DNA of 42,328 nucleotides. Origin: Paludibacteraceae bacterium (GTDB lineage: Bacteria; Bacteroidota; Bacteroidia; Bacteroidales; Paludibacteraceae). The translations under genes were made by a program, and so were the position numbers. How positions within the stretch are numbered: position 1 is the first letter of the stretch; the number at the start of each line of letters is the position of its first letter. The stretch is taken from positions 1 through 42,328 of the forward strand of contig CAJOMJ010000027.1 in the NCBI GenBank assembly GCA_905235505.1. The letters are read 5' to 3'. This document shows, piece by piece, positions 33,780 through 41,065 of the stretch. The notes beneath the pieces are model-generated. The model made no database searches, had not been told where the DNA came from, and saw only the letters and a program-made list of their open reading frames with translations.

Positions 33780-34232
33780 ATGAAACGGATTTTTGTAGTA
33801 TTAGCCGTAATCGCCTTCTCACTTTCCATGCAGGCACAAAACAAGATTTTCAGCAAGTATGCCACCATGGACGGAATAGAGTTCGTATGTATCAACAAGG
33901 CCATGTTCAACCTCGGCACAAAGTTTATCAATGCAGCCGGCGGTGAGGACTTGGATAAGTTAGGCAGTTTGGACAAGATGCTCATTATTAGCTCGGAGAC
34001 TACCGATGGTAAGAAACAGATTGACAAAGATATCAATATCCTGACCACAGACGAAGACTACGAGTTGTTAATGAGTAGCCATTCGTCCGGCGGAGACAAT
34101 GTGTTTATCTTCACCAACAAGCGCAAGCCGCATGAACTCATCATTGGCACCAAAGAACAGAAACAGAGCTCTATGATTGTCATCATCGGCAACTTCACCA
34201 AAGAGGATGTCAGTCATTTCCTCAACCAATAG
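33780..34232 (+). CDS. DUF4252 domain-containing exported protein
   Basis: A 150-residue protein with a signal peptide ending SMQAQ and a DUF4252 domain (KIFSKYATMDGIEFVCINKAMF ... SLDKMLIISSET ... ELLMSSHSSGGDNVFIF). DUF4252 is of unknown function and in Bacteroidota is characteristically the third gene after an ECF sigma and its membrane partner, exactly as here. It may be the envelope sensor or an output of that sigma system; this is inferred from gene order. The typical C-terminal IVIIGNFTKEDVSHFL strand-helix ending is present, so the protein is complete. Confidence 0.88.
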   Translation: MKRIFVVLAVIAFSLSMQAQNKIFSKYATMDGIEFVCINKAMFNLGTKFINAAGGEDLDKLGSLDKMLIISSETTDGKKQIDKDINILTTDEDYELLMSSHSSGGDNVFIFTNKRKPHELIIGTKEQKQSSMIVIIGNFTKEDVSHFLNQ

Positions 34233-34255
34233 CCCGCATAGCATAGATTAGTATT

Positions 34256-34291
34256 ATATATACCCCTCAATATATAAGGCAAAAAATACCT
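34256..34291 (+). repeat. Dispersed intergenic element, copy A
   Basis: The core ATACCCCTC, then an AT-rich ATATATAAGGC, an A-run and (T/G)CCT is shared with 37985-38033 and 41707-41755. This copy matches for about 36 bp and then diverges; it lacks the CTAAAATCTATCAC end of the other two. It lies 24 bp past the DUF4252 stop. Confidence 0.7.
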
Positions 34292-34676
34292 GCACATGCG
34301 GTGATCGCTCCCTTGTGGATAAGACATCTATCACCCCCGAAGCAACTTTTTTCATATTTCTGCAGAATTATGCGGATAGGGAATGGTTATCAATCTTTAG
34401 ATAACTAACCATGGGGATAATCCTTACTCCGTCAGGGCGAGTATAAGCAATTTCTCCTCCGGTTAGTACAATAAGCAAATCCTATTGGGGGGTGGCACTT
34501 GATGTTCGTCTGAATTATATTTGCAGATAAAAATACAAAAGTTTAACCCTTTGTACTTGCTCTACGAAGTGAGCATTCTTGTTACTCAAAGAGAAAAGAC
34601 GAAAGAATTATTTGTACGATAAAAAGAAGGTAGTATTGCCGAAAAGGCTATAATATACATAATACTTTTACATAAA
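34292..34676. other. Convergent intergenic region with nested palindromes
   Basis: No gene is seen. At 34383-34412 two mutually exclusive stems overlap: ATGGTTA (34383-34389) with TAACCAT (34406-34412), and GTTATC (34386-34391) with GATAAC (34400-34405). A TATATTTG element near 34515 lacks a -33 partner. GCTC/GAGC near 34560 forms a small hairpin. Confidence 0.4.
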
Positions 34677-35039
34677 CTATTCTTCCAATTCGGGGTGTGG
34701 GATGGTGATGTCCGTGGCGGGAGAGGAGACGTAAAACATGTCGAGGATGACGGGTTCAGAGCCGCGGTTCTCGCCGCGGTGGACGGTGCCGATGACCTCC
34801 ACCATCGCCTCACCGGCATGGAAGGTTATCTCGCTTCCGTCTTGGCAGACGATGGTCAGTTCGCCCTGTTGGATGATACCATAGTTAATGACGGTATGGT
34901 GGTGCCATTCCGTTTTTGCGCCGGCAGGAAAGACCAAACGTTTGACAATCAGTTCGGGTTTGCCTGCAGGGTAGGCAGGCAGTGCGACTCCGTCCCAGCT
35001 CTGGGACGCACGCAGCAGTTCAGTTGTTTGAATATCCAT
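34677..35039 (-). CDS. Small cupin-domain protein
   Basis: A 120-residue single-domain cupin. The first metal motif is WHHHTVINYGIIQQGELTI (His46-48, Glu60) and the second ends in VIGTVHRG (His87), so a metal site is likely. The substrate is unknown; small cupins serve as isomerases, oxygenases or sensors. The start codon lies inside the end of the PheC-like gene (20-bp overlap), so its translation is coupled to that gene. It is last in a tight minus-strand operon of five genes. The next 440 bp downstream are non-coding. Confidence 0.85.
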   Translation of the reverse strand: MDIQTTELLRASQSWDGVALPAYPAGKPELIVKRLVFPAGAKTEWHHHTVINYGIIQQGELTIVCQDGSEITFHAGEAMVEVIGTVHRGENRGSEPVILDMFYVSSPATDITIPHPELEE

Positions 35040-35856
35040 AAATTAATCCGTATTGTTGGTGGAGGAAGAAAAGGGTGCTGTCGGCTTTCATGTCCGCGAT
35101 GAGGGCGTTGACGAGGCGCAGGAGGTCGTCCTGTCCTGCTGGCATGAGTACGCCTATCTCGCCATGCGTGAAAGGGCGGTTGAGTAGCGGAGCAGCGAGA
35201 CGCGGGTCGTTCTGCACGTACCACGGCGCCTCGGTGATCTCGGTTATCATGACATCGGCATTGCCTTCGGCTACTTGCAACGGTATCTCCTCGTTGCGAG
35301 GATAAACAATGACGGTGGCATGTGTGAGCGAGTCGTGTGCGAAACGTTCGTTCAGTCCGCCGGGGTTGACCATGACGCGCACTTCGGGACGGTCGATGTC
35401 TGCCAGCGAGCGGAAAAGGAGCGTGTCTGCAATGCGGCAGAGGATAGTCTTGCCGTTACGGAGGTAGCCGTCGCTCATGAGCATCGTCTGTTTGCGGGTC
35501 TCTGTGACGGTGATACCTCCGATAGCGAGGTCGAAGCGCTGCGGCTCCGCCATCACATCGGCTGTCAGCGTCGGCCATGTGGTGCTGACAAACTCAACAT
35601 CGACACCGATGCGTTCGGCTATCTTCTGAGCCATATCAATATCAAAGCCCCAATAGGTGCTGTCGGATTCGCGATAGGAGAGCGGACGGTAGTCCCCCGT
35701 GGTGCCCACCAGCAGTGTGCCCCGCTCGGTGATGCGCTGTACAGAGGACTGCTGAATGTCATCCGCAGGCTTGTTACAACCGACGCAGCAGATGGTTATG
35801 CAAATGCTGCAAATTGCAATGATGGTGGTGAGTTGCCAATGTTTAGTGTGGTTCAT
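35020..35856 (-). CDS. PheC-like lipoprotein (cyclohexadienyl dehydratase / solute-binding fold)
   Basis: A 278-residue predicted lipoprotein (lipobox CVGC, Cys27) with a periplasmic type II solute-binding fold. The sequence follows cyclohexadienyl dehydratase (PheC) closely: LLVGTTGDYRPLSYRESDS, WGFDIDMAQKIAERIGV, FVSTTWPTLTADV, LAIGGITVTETRKQT, VMVNPGGLNERFA and NADVMITEITEAPW. PheC turns prephenate or arogenate into phenylpyruvate or phenylalanine. No ABC permease or ATPase gene is nearby, which favours an enzyme or orphan sensor over a transporter component. It starts 3 bp after the Pmp3-like gene and overlaps the cupin gene by 20 bp. Confidence 0.85.
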   Translation of the reverse strand: MNHTKHWQLTTIIAICSICITICCVGCNKPADDIQQSSVQRITERGTLLVGTTGDYRPLSYRESDSTYWGFDIDMAQKIAERIGVDVEFVSTTWPTLTADVMAEPQRFDLAIGGITVTETRKQTMLMSDGYLRNGKTILCRIADTLLFRSLADIDRPEVRVMVNPGGLNERFAHDSLTHATVIVYPRNEEIPLQVAEGNADVMITEITEAPWYVQNDPRLAAPLLNRPFTHGEIGVLMPAGQDDLLRLVNALIADMKADSTLFFLHQQYGLIYGYSNN

Positions 35857-35859
35857 ATT

Positions 35860-36015
35860 TTATTCGTTCTTATTCAGAATAATCAGCGCGCCGATGACTC
35901 CGGGGATCCAGCCAAAGAGGGTAAGGATAAAGACAATAGTCATGGAGCCGCAACCGCGGTCAATCACCGCCAACGGCGGAAAGATAATCGCTAACAGAAC
36001 TTGGAGGCAGGACAT
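35860..36015 (-). CDS. Pmp3/YqaE-family small membrane protein
   Basis: A 51-residue protein, easily missed because of its size: MSCLQVLLAIIFPPLAVIDR, then GCGSMTIVFILTLFGWIPG and VIGALIILNKNE. Two hydrophobic spans and the FPPLAV and LTLFGWIPGVIGA motifs match the UPF0057/Pmp3 family of small stress-related membrane proteolipids, which affect membrane potential in fungi and plants. Gaps to both neighbours are only 3 bp, so it is certainly translated as part of the operon. High confidence in the gene; role only at family level. Confidence 0.9.
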   Translation of the reverse strand: MSCLQVLLAIIFPPLAVIDRGCGSMTIVFILTLFGWIPGVIGALIILNKNE

Positions 36016-36018
36016 CGT

Positions 36019-36471
36019 TTATAGTGTGTCTATTGTTTTAATCAATTCATTTAGGCTGATGCATACTTTGGTGAAGAGTTTGTACATCAGTTCTGGCTCG
36101 AAGCTGTCTTTGTCAGGGATGTAAGCAAAGACCTTCTTGCCTTGTCCGGCGAACCAACCAGCTTCGGTGTGTGCGGAGCGTCCGCAAGGCAACACCAGCA
36201 CGCACGCATCGCAGGCGGTCATGGCTCGGATGTCGTTTTGAAACTGTTGTTCGGCTAAAAGGTGGGAGAGGTTCACCTGGTACTCTGCCGGAGTCCAGTT
36301 CATGCAATCGGGATCAACATCCGTCCAATGAAAACCTTTCGCGTTCGGCATAGAGGGGGTATCAGTCGGCGGATTGCGGAAGTCGTACACCTCATGCCCC
36401 GCCTCACGCAAGGCGGCTACTACTTCGGAATAAGATATGTTCCTCCAAGAGGATGCTACGTAAATGTGCAT
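36019..36471 (-). CDS. Nucleoside 2-deoxyribosyltransferase-like protein
   Basis: A 150-residue protein of the nucleoside 2-deoxyribosyltransferase fold (YtoQ-like group). It begins HIYVASSWRNISYSEVVAAL, then EVYDFRNP, and has CDACVLVLPCGRSAHTEAGWFAGQGKKVFAYI, in which Glu103 sits where the catalytic nucleophile of the family lies. True members exchange bases between deoxyribonucleosides; related small proteins occur in phage-defence and nucleotide-signalling loci, so the substrate is open. It is 32 bp after the DUF4143 ATPase gene and 3 bp before the Pmp3-like gene. Confidence 0.85.
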   Translation of the reverse strand: MHIYVASSWRNISYSEVVAALREAGHEVYDFRNPPTDTPSMPNAKGFHWTDVDPDCMNWTPAEYQVNLSHLLAEQQFQNDIRAMTACDACVLVLPCGRSAHTEAGWFAGQGKKVFAYIPDKDSFEPELMYKLFTKVCISLNELIKTIDTL

Positions 36472-36503
36472 TTATTTCAATGTAACTTGGTTCCTGCGGT
36501 TGA

Positions 36504-37805
36504 TTATTCAAAAGCCTGCTGAAATGCATATAACGGTATATCTGTCACCGCTGCACCTTGTTTATATGGCGCAAGAGATGTGCGAATAATATGATCGGGA
36601 TGATTCTGCTGAATGTAAACGGAAATAGATTTGGCGCGAAGATGCTGCTCCGCTTTGACCTCTATGGGAATTACTTCACCGGCATGTTGTACCACAAAGT
36701 CCATTTCCGCACGGCTTTCTTCCGGAGTCCAATAATGAATTTCCATATCGTTAAGACAACGCATCTCCTGCATCGCAAACTGCTCCGTCAACGCACCTTT
36801 ATATTGCAGAAACAATTCATTACCTTGCACCAAAGTCATGGCATCCAAACCAGCCATGGCACCATGAAGGCCGATGTCCAATGTATAGAGTTTGAAAGCA
36901 TCCATATCTTCAAAGCCACGCAACGGCATTTCGCCCGAACGGACGCGTGTCACTTTATATACAACGCCCGCATCACATAGCCACTGAATAGCGGTTTCAA
37001 AATCGCGTGCCCTCGCACCGCTTCTGACCGCTGTATAAATGAATTTCTTGTTCTCCTTCGCCAACTGGGCAGGAATGCAATCCCATAGCATAATCATGCG
37101 CTTGACTATCTCTTTGGGAGGATGGTTGCTAAAATCGTTTTTATAGGATTTCAAGATCTCGTTCTGCACTTGGCGTACGGCTTTGTAATCCTGTTCTTCT
37201 ACATAGGTTTTTACAGCTTCTGGCATTCCTCCTACGTAGTAATACTGTCGCAATAAATCGGTATAGGTCTCAGCAAAAGCATTAATTGCCGTGTAATCTT
37301 TTGACTGTAGCATATCTGCTAATCCTTCGCGACCTATAGCGCAAAGAAACTCTGTAAAACAAAGAGGATAGATATGGATAAACGACACTTTGCCTACCGG
37401 AAACGAATCATCTTTGTGGTCTATTACGCCAAGAAGCGAACCGGCGGCAATAATGTGCAATTCGGGCATCTCGTCATGAAAATACTTGAGGGAGAGTAAA
37501 CCGCGACGGGCAAATTGAATCTCGTCGAAGAATAGCAATGTCTTACCGGGAATGACTTTCTGCCCTGTAGCTGCTTGAATGGCAAGCAGGATACGGTTTA
37601 GATCGAAGTTTGCTTCAAACAAGGAACGTGCTTCTTGCAGTTTCTCAAAATTGACTTCTACGAAAGACTCAAACTGAGTATTACCTAATTCCCGCGCAAG
37701 CCATGTCTTGCCTGTTTGCCGAGCCCCTTCTAATATAAGGGGCTTGCGACGGGAAGAAGGTGTTTCTTTCCATGCTACTAACTGCTCGAAAATGTGTCGT
37801 TTCAT
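36504..37805 (-). CDS. DUF4143 AAA ATPase
   Basis: A 433-residue ATP-binding protein of the AAA_14 + DUF4143 type. Walker A is GARQTGKT (residues 27-34), Walker B KTLLFFDEIQ. The C-terminal DUF4143 domain ends with a nuclease-like strand pattern, SRAEMDFVVQHAGEVIPIEVKA, reminiscent of PD-(D/E)xK folds. The biological function of the family is unresolved; members are common and multi-copy in Bacteroidota. The ATG at 37805 is chosen; an upstream in-frame TTG at 37832 lies inside the promoter's -7 element. It is the first gene of a five-gene operon and is preceded by a 33-bp tandem repeat. Confidence 0.9.
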   Translation of the reverse strand: MKRHIFEQLVAWKETPSSRRKPLILEGARQTGKTWLARELGNTQFESFVEVNFEKLQEARSLFEANFDLNRILLAIQAATGQKVIPGKTLLFFDEIQFARRGLLSLKYFHDEMPELHIIAAGSLLGVIDHKDDSFPVGKVSFIHIYPLCFTEFLCAIGREGLADMLQSKDYTAINAFAETYTDLLRQYYYVGGMPEAVKTYVEEQDYKAVRQVQNEILKSYKNDFSNHPPKEIVKRMIMLWDCIPAQLAKENKKFIYTAVRSGARARDFETAIQWLCDAGVVYKVTRVRSGEMPLRGFEDMDAFKLYTLDIGLHGAMAGLDAMTLVQGNELFLQYKGALTEQFAMQEMRCLNDMEIHYWTPEESRAEMDFVVQHAGEVIPIEVKAEQHLRAKSISVYIQQNHPDHIIRTSLAPYKQGAAVTDIPLYAFQQAFE

Positions 37806-37829
37806 ATCATCTTCGATTATAATCGGCTG

Positions 37830-37860
37830 CAAAGTTACGAAAAATAAATGAGATATGCAA
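37830..37860 (-). promoter_or_regulatory. Promoter of the DUF4143 operon
   Basis: Minus strand: TTG (complement of 37858-37860), 20-bp spacer, TAACTTTG (complement of 37830-37837). Start near 37823, leader about 18 nt. It settles the DUF4143 start at 37805. Confidence 0.78.
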
Positions 37861-37867
37861 GTCTTTT

Positions 37868-37950
37868 ACACATTTTTGTGACGAATTTTCGCGGAGTTAC
37901 ACACATTTTTGTTACGAACTTTCGTCAACTCATGCACATTTTCGGCACAA
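37868..37950. repeat. 33-bp direct tandem repeat upstream of the DUF4143 promoter
   Basis: Copies start at 37868, 37901 and 37934. Copy 1 and copy 2 share ACACATTTTTGT-ACGAA-TTTCG; copy 3 keeps (G)CACATTTT and then decays. Each unit contains the short palindrome CACA-N4-TGTG or a degenerate form. With exact 33-bp phasing (three helical turns) these could be protein-binding sites acting on the promoter only 8 bp away. Confidence 0.65.
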
Positions 37951-37984
37951 AAAGGATAGAAGTATAAAGTGTACTGTGAGCGTA

Positions 37985-38033
37985 AAAATATACCCCTCTA
38001 TATAGAAGGCAAAAAAAGCCTAAAATCTATCAC
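37985..38033 (+). repeat. Dispersed intergenic element, copy B
   Basis: A 49-bp copy: ATACCCCTCTATATAGAAGGC, then seven A, then GCCTAAAATCTATCAC. GGC-A7-GCC can form a short stem, extended by ATAGA with TCTAT. Its last bases overlap the Fic gene's stop codon. The second half is near-identical to copy C at 41707-41755. Confidence 0.78.
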
Positions 38034-39148
38034 TTCAAAAGCAATTTTTCTTCTATTAGTTCATAATTGGTGGAACGGCCGCCTTCATCTGTCTTGCGGA
38101 GGATGCCTTTTTCTATCAGGGATTGTATATCACGCAGCGCAGTATCTTGTGAGCAATGGTTGATCTTGGCGTATTTCTGTGTGGTCAGTTTGCCCTCGAA
38201 GCCATCCCATACCCGGTTGATGATTTTCCGTTGCCGTTCGTTCAGTTCTGTCTCTTTGTGTTTACTCCAGAAAGCGGCTTTCTGTAGTACTCTGTCGGTT
38301 GTCTGCAAAGAAAAGACCAGTGCGTTACGCAATGTTTTTACAAACCATAGCAACCAAGGCGTGACATCTATCGGGCCTTTCTGCGCTTGCTCCAACACAT
38401 CGTAATACTCCTTGCGTTGTTTCATTATCTCTGCCGAAAGACTATAGAAGCGTTGGCTGCTGCCATCGGCACGCGCCAGCATCATCTCGGTAATGGTGCG
38501 AGCCATACGCCCGTTGCCGTCGTCAAAAGGATGGATAGTGACAAACCACAGATGAGCGATTGCCGCACGCAGTATCGGGTCGGTGTCGTTCGGAGTGTTG
38601 CACCATGCTATGAGTTGCTCCATCATTGCCGGAACTATATCACTTGGCGGAGCTATAAAATGCACTTTCTCTTTACCCATCGGTCCGCTAACCACTTGCA
38701 TCGGTTCGTCTCCCACGCGCCAGTTGGCAACCGTTATCTTATAGCCGTCGCTATAACCGGTCGGGAAGAAAGCCGCATGCCATCCGAACATCCGTTCTGC
38801 AGTAAGAGGTTCCGCAAATGCTTGCGTTGCCTGCATCATCGCATTCACCACTCCTTCGGTATAATGGTCACTCCGCTCGCTGCCTGCCGTTTCTAATCCC
38901 AGATGCCGTGCTACACTGCTTCGTACACTGTCGGCATTCAGCGTCACACCTTCTATCCGGGAAGAACCGATGATTTCCTGCGTGACGGCTTCCACCTGAT
39001 GAGAAAGGCCTTCAAAACCAAGCGCGGACATACACCCCAGTAGTTGCCCCTGCAAGGTATGTACCTCTCCTAAAGGCAACAGTAGCGCATCGGCATTCCA
39101 TTCGAAATGGGGGAACTTGTCATTTTGCCATAGAAAAACGGTATTCAT
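38030..39148 (-). CDS. Fic family protein (class II, DUF4172 N-terminus)
   Basis: A 372-residue AMP-transferase-type Fic protein. The N-terminal DUF4172 region (residues ~5-90) contains the autoinhibitory helix SSRIEG (S62xxxE66-G67), so it is a class II enzyme whose activity is normally blocked by that Glu. The catalytic motif HPFDDGNGRMAR is intact at 206-217. A C-terminal winged-helix-type region (residues ~300-365, ERQRKIINRVWDGFEGKLT) may bind DNA. Such stand-alone proteins modify targets such as gyrase or chaperones, or themselves; the target is unknown. It follows the vsr remnant on the same strand by ~110 bp, and its stop touches dispersed element copy B. Confidence 0.93.
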   Translation of the reverse strand: MNTVFLWQNDKFPHFEWNADALLLPLGEVHTLQGQLLGCMSALGFEGLSHQVEAVTQEIIGSSRIEGVTLNADSVRSSVARHLGLETAGSERSDHYTEGVVNAMMQATQAFAEPLTAERMFGWHAAFFPTGYSDGYKITVANWRVGDEPMQVVSGPMGKEKVHFIAPPSDIVPAMMEQLIAWCNTPNDTDPILRAAIAHLWFVTIHPFDDGNGRMARTITEMMLARADGSSQRFYSLSAEIMKQRKEYYDVLEQAQKGPIDVTPWLLWFVKTLRNALVFSLQTTDRVLQKAAFWSKHKETELNERQRKIINRVWDGFEGKLTTQKYAKINHCSQDTALRDIQSLIEKGILRKTDEGGRSTNYELIEEKLLLK

Positions 39149-39257
39149 AGTGTGCTTCTTTTCTATATTGTGCTACAAAAAACGTGCCTAATCTCCGCAT
39201 ATTTGCGGTGAAAGAATCTTTTTTTCTCCGCATTGTTCTTTGTTTATTTTTGCGTTA

Positions 39258-39700
39258 TTATTGCAAAAGTGCCAGTAAACGGCGGTTGAGGATGAGGGCG
39301 GTCTGTTGCATAGTGGATTCCATTTTGTCTTTGGTCAGGTTGCACCCCAGATGACAATTACCTGCCAGCCGTTTTCCATCAGTATGTTGTAGTTCCGTTG
39401 GTCACGTTCGCGGTTACGGTCTATCTTCGCCTGCCAGAAGGCGGTGTTGGTCTTGGGCAATACAAACTGTTTGTATCCTTCGTGTCCGTGCCAGAAACAG
39501 CCGTTGACGAAAATAGCCGTTCTGTATCTGCGCATTACTATGTCCGGCTTGCCGAGCACGCTTTTGACATTGAGCCGGTAGCGGTATCCGTGCGCCCAGA
39601 GCCATTTGCGAACGGTCATTTCCGGTTTGGTCGCCTTGCTGCGGATATGTGACATGCAGCGGTGGCGTTGAGCTGGTGTGAGGACGTCGGGTATAAACAA
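39258..39700 (-). pseudogene. vsr: Very short patch repair endonuclease, frameshifted near its end
   Basis: It encodes a Vsr-type endonuclease that nicks T:G mismatches left by cytosine-5 methylation. Conserved parts are LTPAQRHRCMSHIRSKATKPE, GKPDIVM, AIFVNGCFWHGHEG and the late VIVIW strand. The frame then breaks in a run of four C on the plus strand (39345-39348; GGGG in the gene). In the current frame it stops after WGAT at 39335. With one extra G it continues W-G-C-N-L-TKDKMESTMQQTALILNRR to 39258, the usual Vsr ending. The start appears to be a TTG at 39700; the first ATG is 15 codons later. No cytosine methyltransferase gene is in the window, so it is an orphan. A homopolymer indel may be a sequencing error. 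Confidence 0.82.
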
Positions 39701-39710
39701 ATAACTTTAT

Positions 39711-39825
39711 ATTTTGGACATTTTTGGACATTTTTAATTCGTTGAATACTAATTAGATATAAGAAAGATGAGTGTATTATTACTGTATTTTGAGGATTTT
39801 TTTTGGACAGTTTTTGGACATTTTA
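39711..39825. repeat. Two arrays of TTTTTGGACA repeats
   Basis: Array one: TTTTGGACA-TTTTTGGACA-TTTT at 39712-39734, units ~10 bp apart. Array two: TTTTTGGACA-G-TTTTTGGACA-TTTT at 39800-39824, units 11 bp apart. On the minus strand they read TGTCCAAAA(A), immediately upstream of vsr. About one helical turn per unit suggests a protein binding one face of the DNA. The 39736-39796 spacer is AT-rich and non-coding. Confidence 0.6.
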
Positions 39826-39826
39826 C

Positions 39827-41065
39827 TTAATCAATCTCACCTCGTTCCTTTAAAACCTCTAATCCAATTCCTAATGCTTTAGTAAGAAGTGCCGTGTTTT
39901 TAACATATTCTTCACTGATAGAATAAGATGTTCCCGAACCACTTCCTTTTTTCTCAAGAATATTCTCTACAACCATTTGGTCTATTAATACGCGAACTTG
40001 CCTTCTGGTCAAGTGTCCAGAAAGTAAATCCACAAAGTCTTTCATCTTTGCCTTCTTAAATTTTATTAGATGCGGAATAATAACAGAAGCCGCCTGATTT
40101 GTGTTCCATTCCGTTTTCTTGGCATAATCAGAGATATCTCCGGCTATTTCGTAATAATTTCTTGACAAGATATAATATGTGCCACGTGTCTTACCACGTC
40201 TTTCTATTAATCCACGATTGAGAAGGGATTTGATTATTTCTTTTTTTATATCGTTCCCATTTCCGCTCAAAATAGAACTCAATGCCATAATTTCAAATAC
40301 GGATAACTTTTGTTCCTCAGGCAACCGTTGTTGCTCAGAGTCTATGAATAAAGCGAATGCTCTATTGGTGATAGTTGCCGACAAAACCAACTCTACATGA
40401 AATTTGTCACTATGAGAATAATCAGGTTGCTGTTTCCCTTCTGAAATGGTATTCTTGAATATCTTGTCAATTCCTTGTCCGGAACGTTCCACAATACCTG
40501 TTTTCGACAGCACATCAGCCAACAGACGGTTTCGTGGCGTACTTGGAACAGTAAGTAGATTTTCTATTGTAACACCAACAGGGAAACCGCCTGCATTGGT
40601 GATTACCAATTTTTGCGGGTATTGTTTGATAACCGTTTCACTATTGCGTCTATAATCCCTATGTGCAATAGCATTATTGATGGCTTCTCGAATAACTTCC
40701 TCATTGAAATACGGAATATCAAATATATATGGTCCCTCAGCTACTTGAAATTTTCCATTTCGCAGGTCAATATCGTGCCATAGTTTTTCAATCATTATAT
40801 AGAATGGCTCATCATACTTCGTGCGGTTGTCAAATGTGATTTGACTTTCCGTATTGCGATATTCCAGCATAACTGCAGCTTGTGGAAACACGCGCTTGAG
40901 GACTTCTTTTTTGCCCAGCAAAATAACAGCGGCATTAGTTACTCCATCATTAGTGATAAGATCCAGATCGCTTAGGATTTGCTCTTTAGGAAGAGTTAAG
41001 AGGATTGTTCTGCTTGATAGAGTATTTATGACGCAATATATTGATAGCTTCATCATCCAAATCAT
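39827..41065 (-). CDS. AlbA_2/Schlafen-type ATP-binding protein, C-terminal fragment
   Basis: This is the downstream part of a split gene. Homologous sequence begins near 41000 (LTLPKEQILSDLDLITNDGVTNAAVILLG); the ~20 residues before it from 41065 are the shadow of the N-terminal fragment in another frame. It carries a GHKL-like (HATPase_c_4) segment: EEVIREAINNAIAHRDYRR, LVITNAGGFPVGVTIENLL and NRLLADVLSKTGIVERSGQGIDKIF. Two or three winged-helix-like units follow (IIKSLLNRGLIERRGKTRGTYY; RRQVRVLIDQMVVENILEKKG). Proteins of this type are thought to be transcription regulators or, in some families, toxin- or defence-linked. On its own this piece lacks the AlbA_2 domain. Confidence 0.78.
   Translation of the reverse strand: MIWMMKLSIYCVINTLSSRTILLTLPKEQILSDLDLITNDGVTNAAVILLGKKEVLKRVFPQAAVMLEYRNTESQITFDNRTKYDEPFYIMIEKLWHDIDLRNGKFQVAEGPYIFDIPYFNEEVIREAINNAIAHRDYRRNSETVIKQYPQKLVITNAGGFPVGVTIENLLTVPSTPRNRLLADVLSKTGIVERSGQGIDKIFKNTISEGKQQPDYSHSDKFHVELVLSATITNRAFALFIDSEQQRLPEEQKLSVFEIMALSSILSGNGNDIKKEIIKSLLNRGLIERRGKTRGTYYILSRNYYEIAGDISDYAKKTEWNTNQAASVIIPHLIKFKKAKMKDFVDLLSGHLTRRQVRVLIDQMVVENILEKKGSGSGTSYSISEEYVKNTALLTKALGIGLEVLKERGEID

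Noticed and set aside
37806-37832. Upstream TTG start for the DUF4143 ATPase
   Set aside because: The codon lies inside the -7 promoter element, upstream of the predicted transcript start.
37868-37950. 33-bp repeats considered as a CRISPR array
   Set aside because: Copies are directly contiguous with no spacers, only about 2.5 units exist, and no cas gene is near.
39414-39731. A 105-codon minus-strand frame overlapping vsr
   Set aside because: It is a different frame over the conserved Vsr motifs and has no similarity to anything I recognise.
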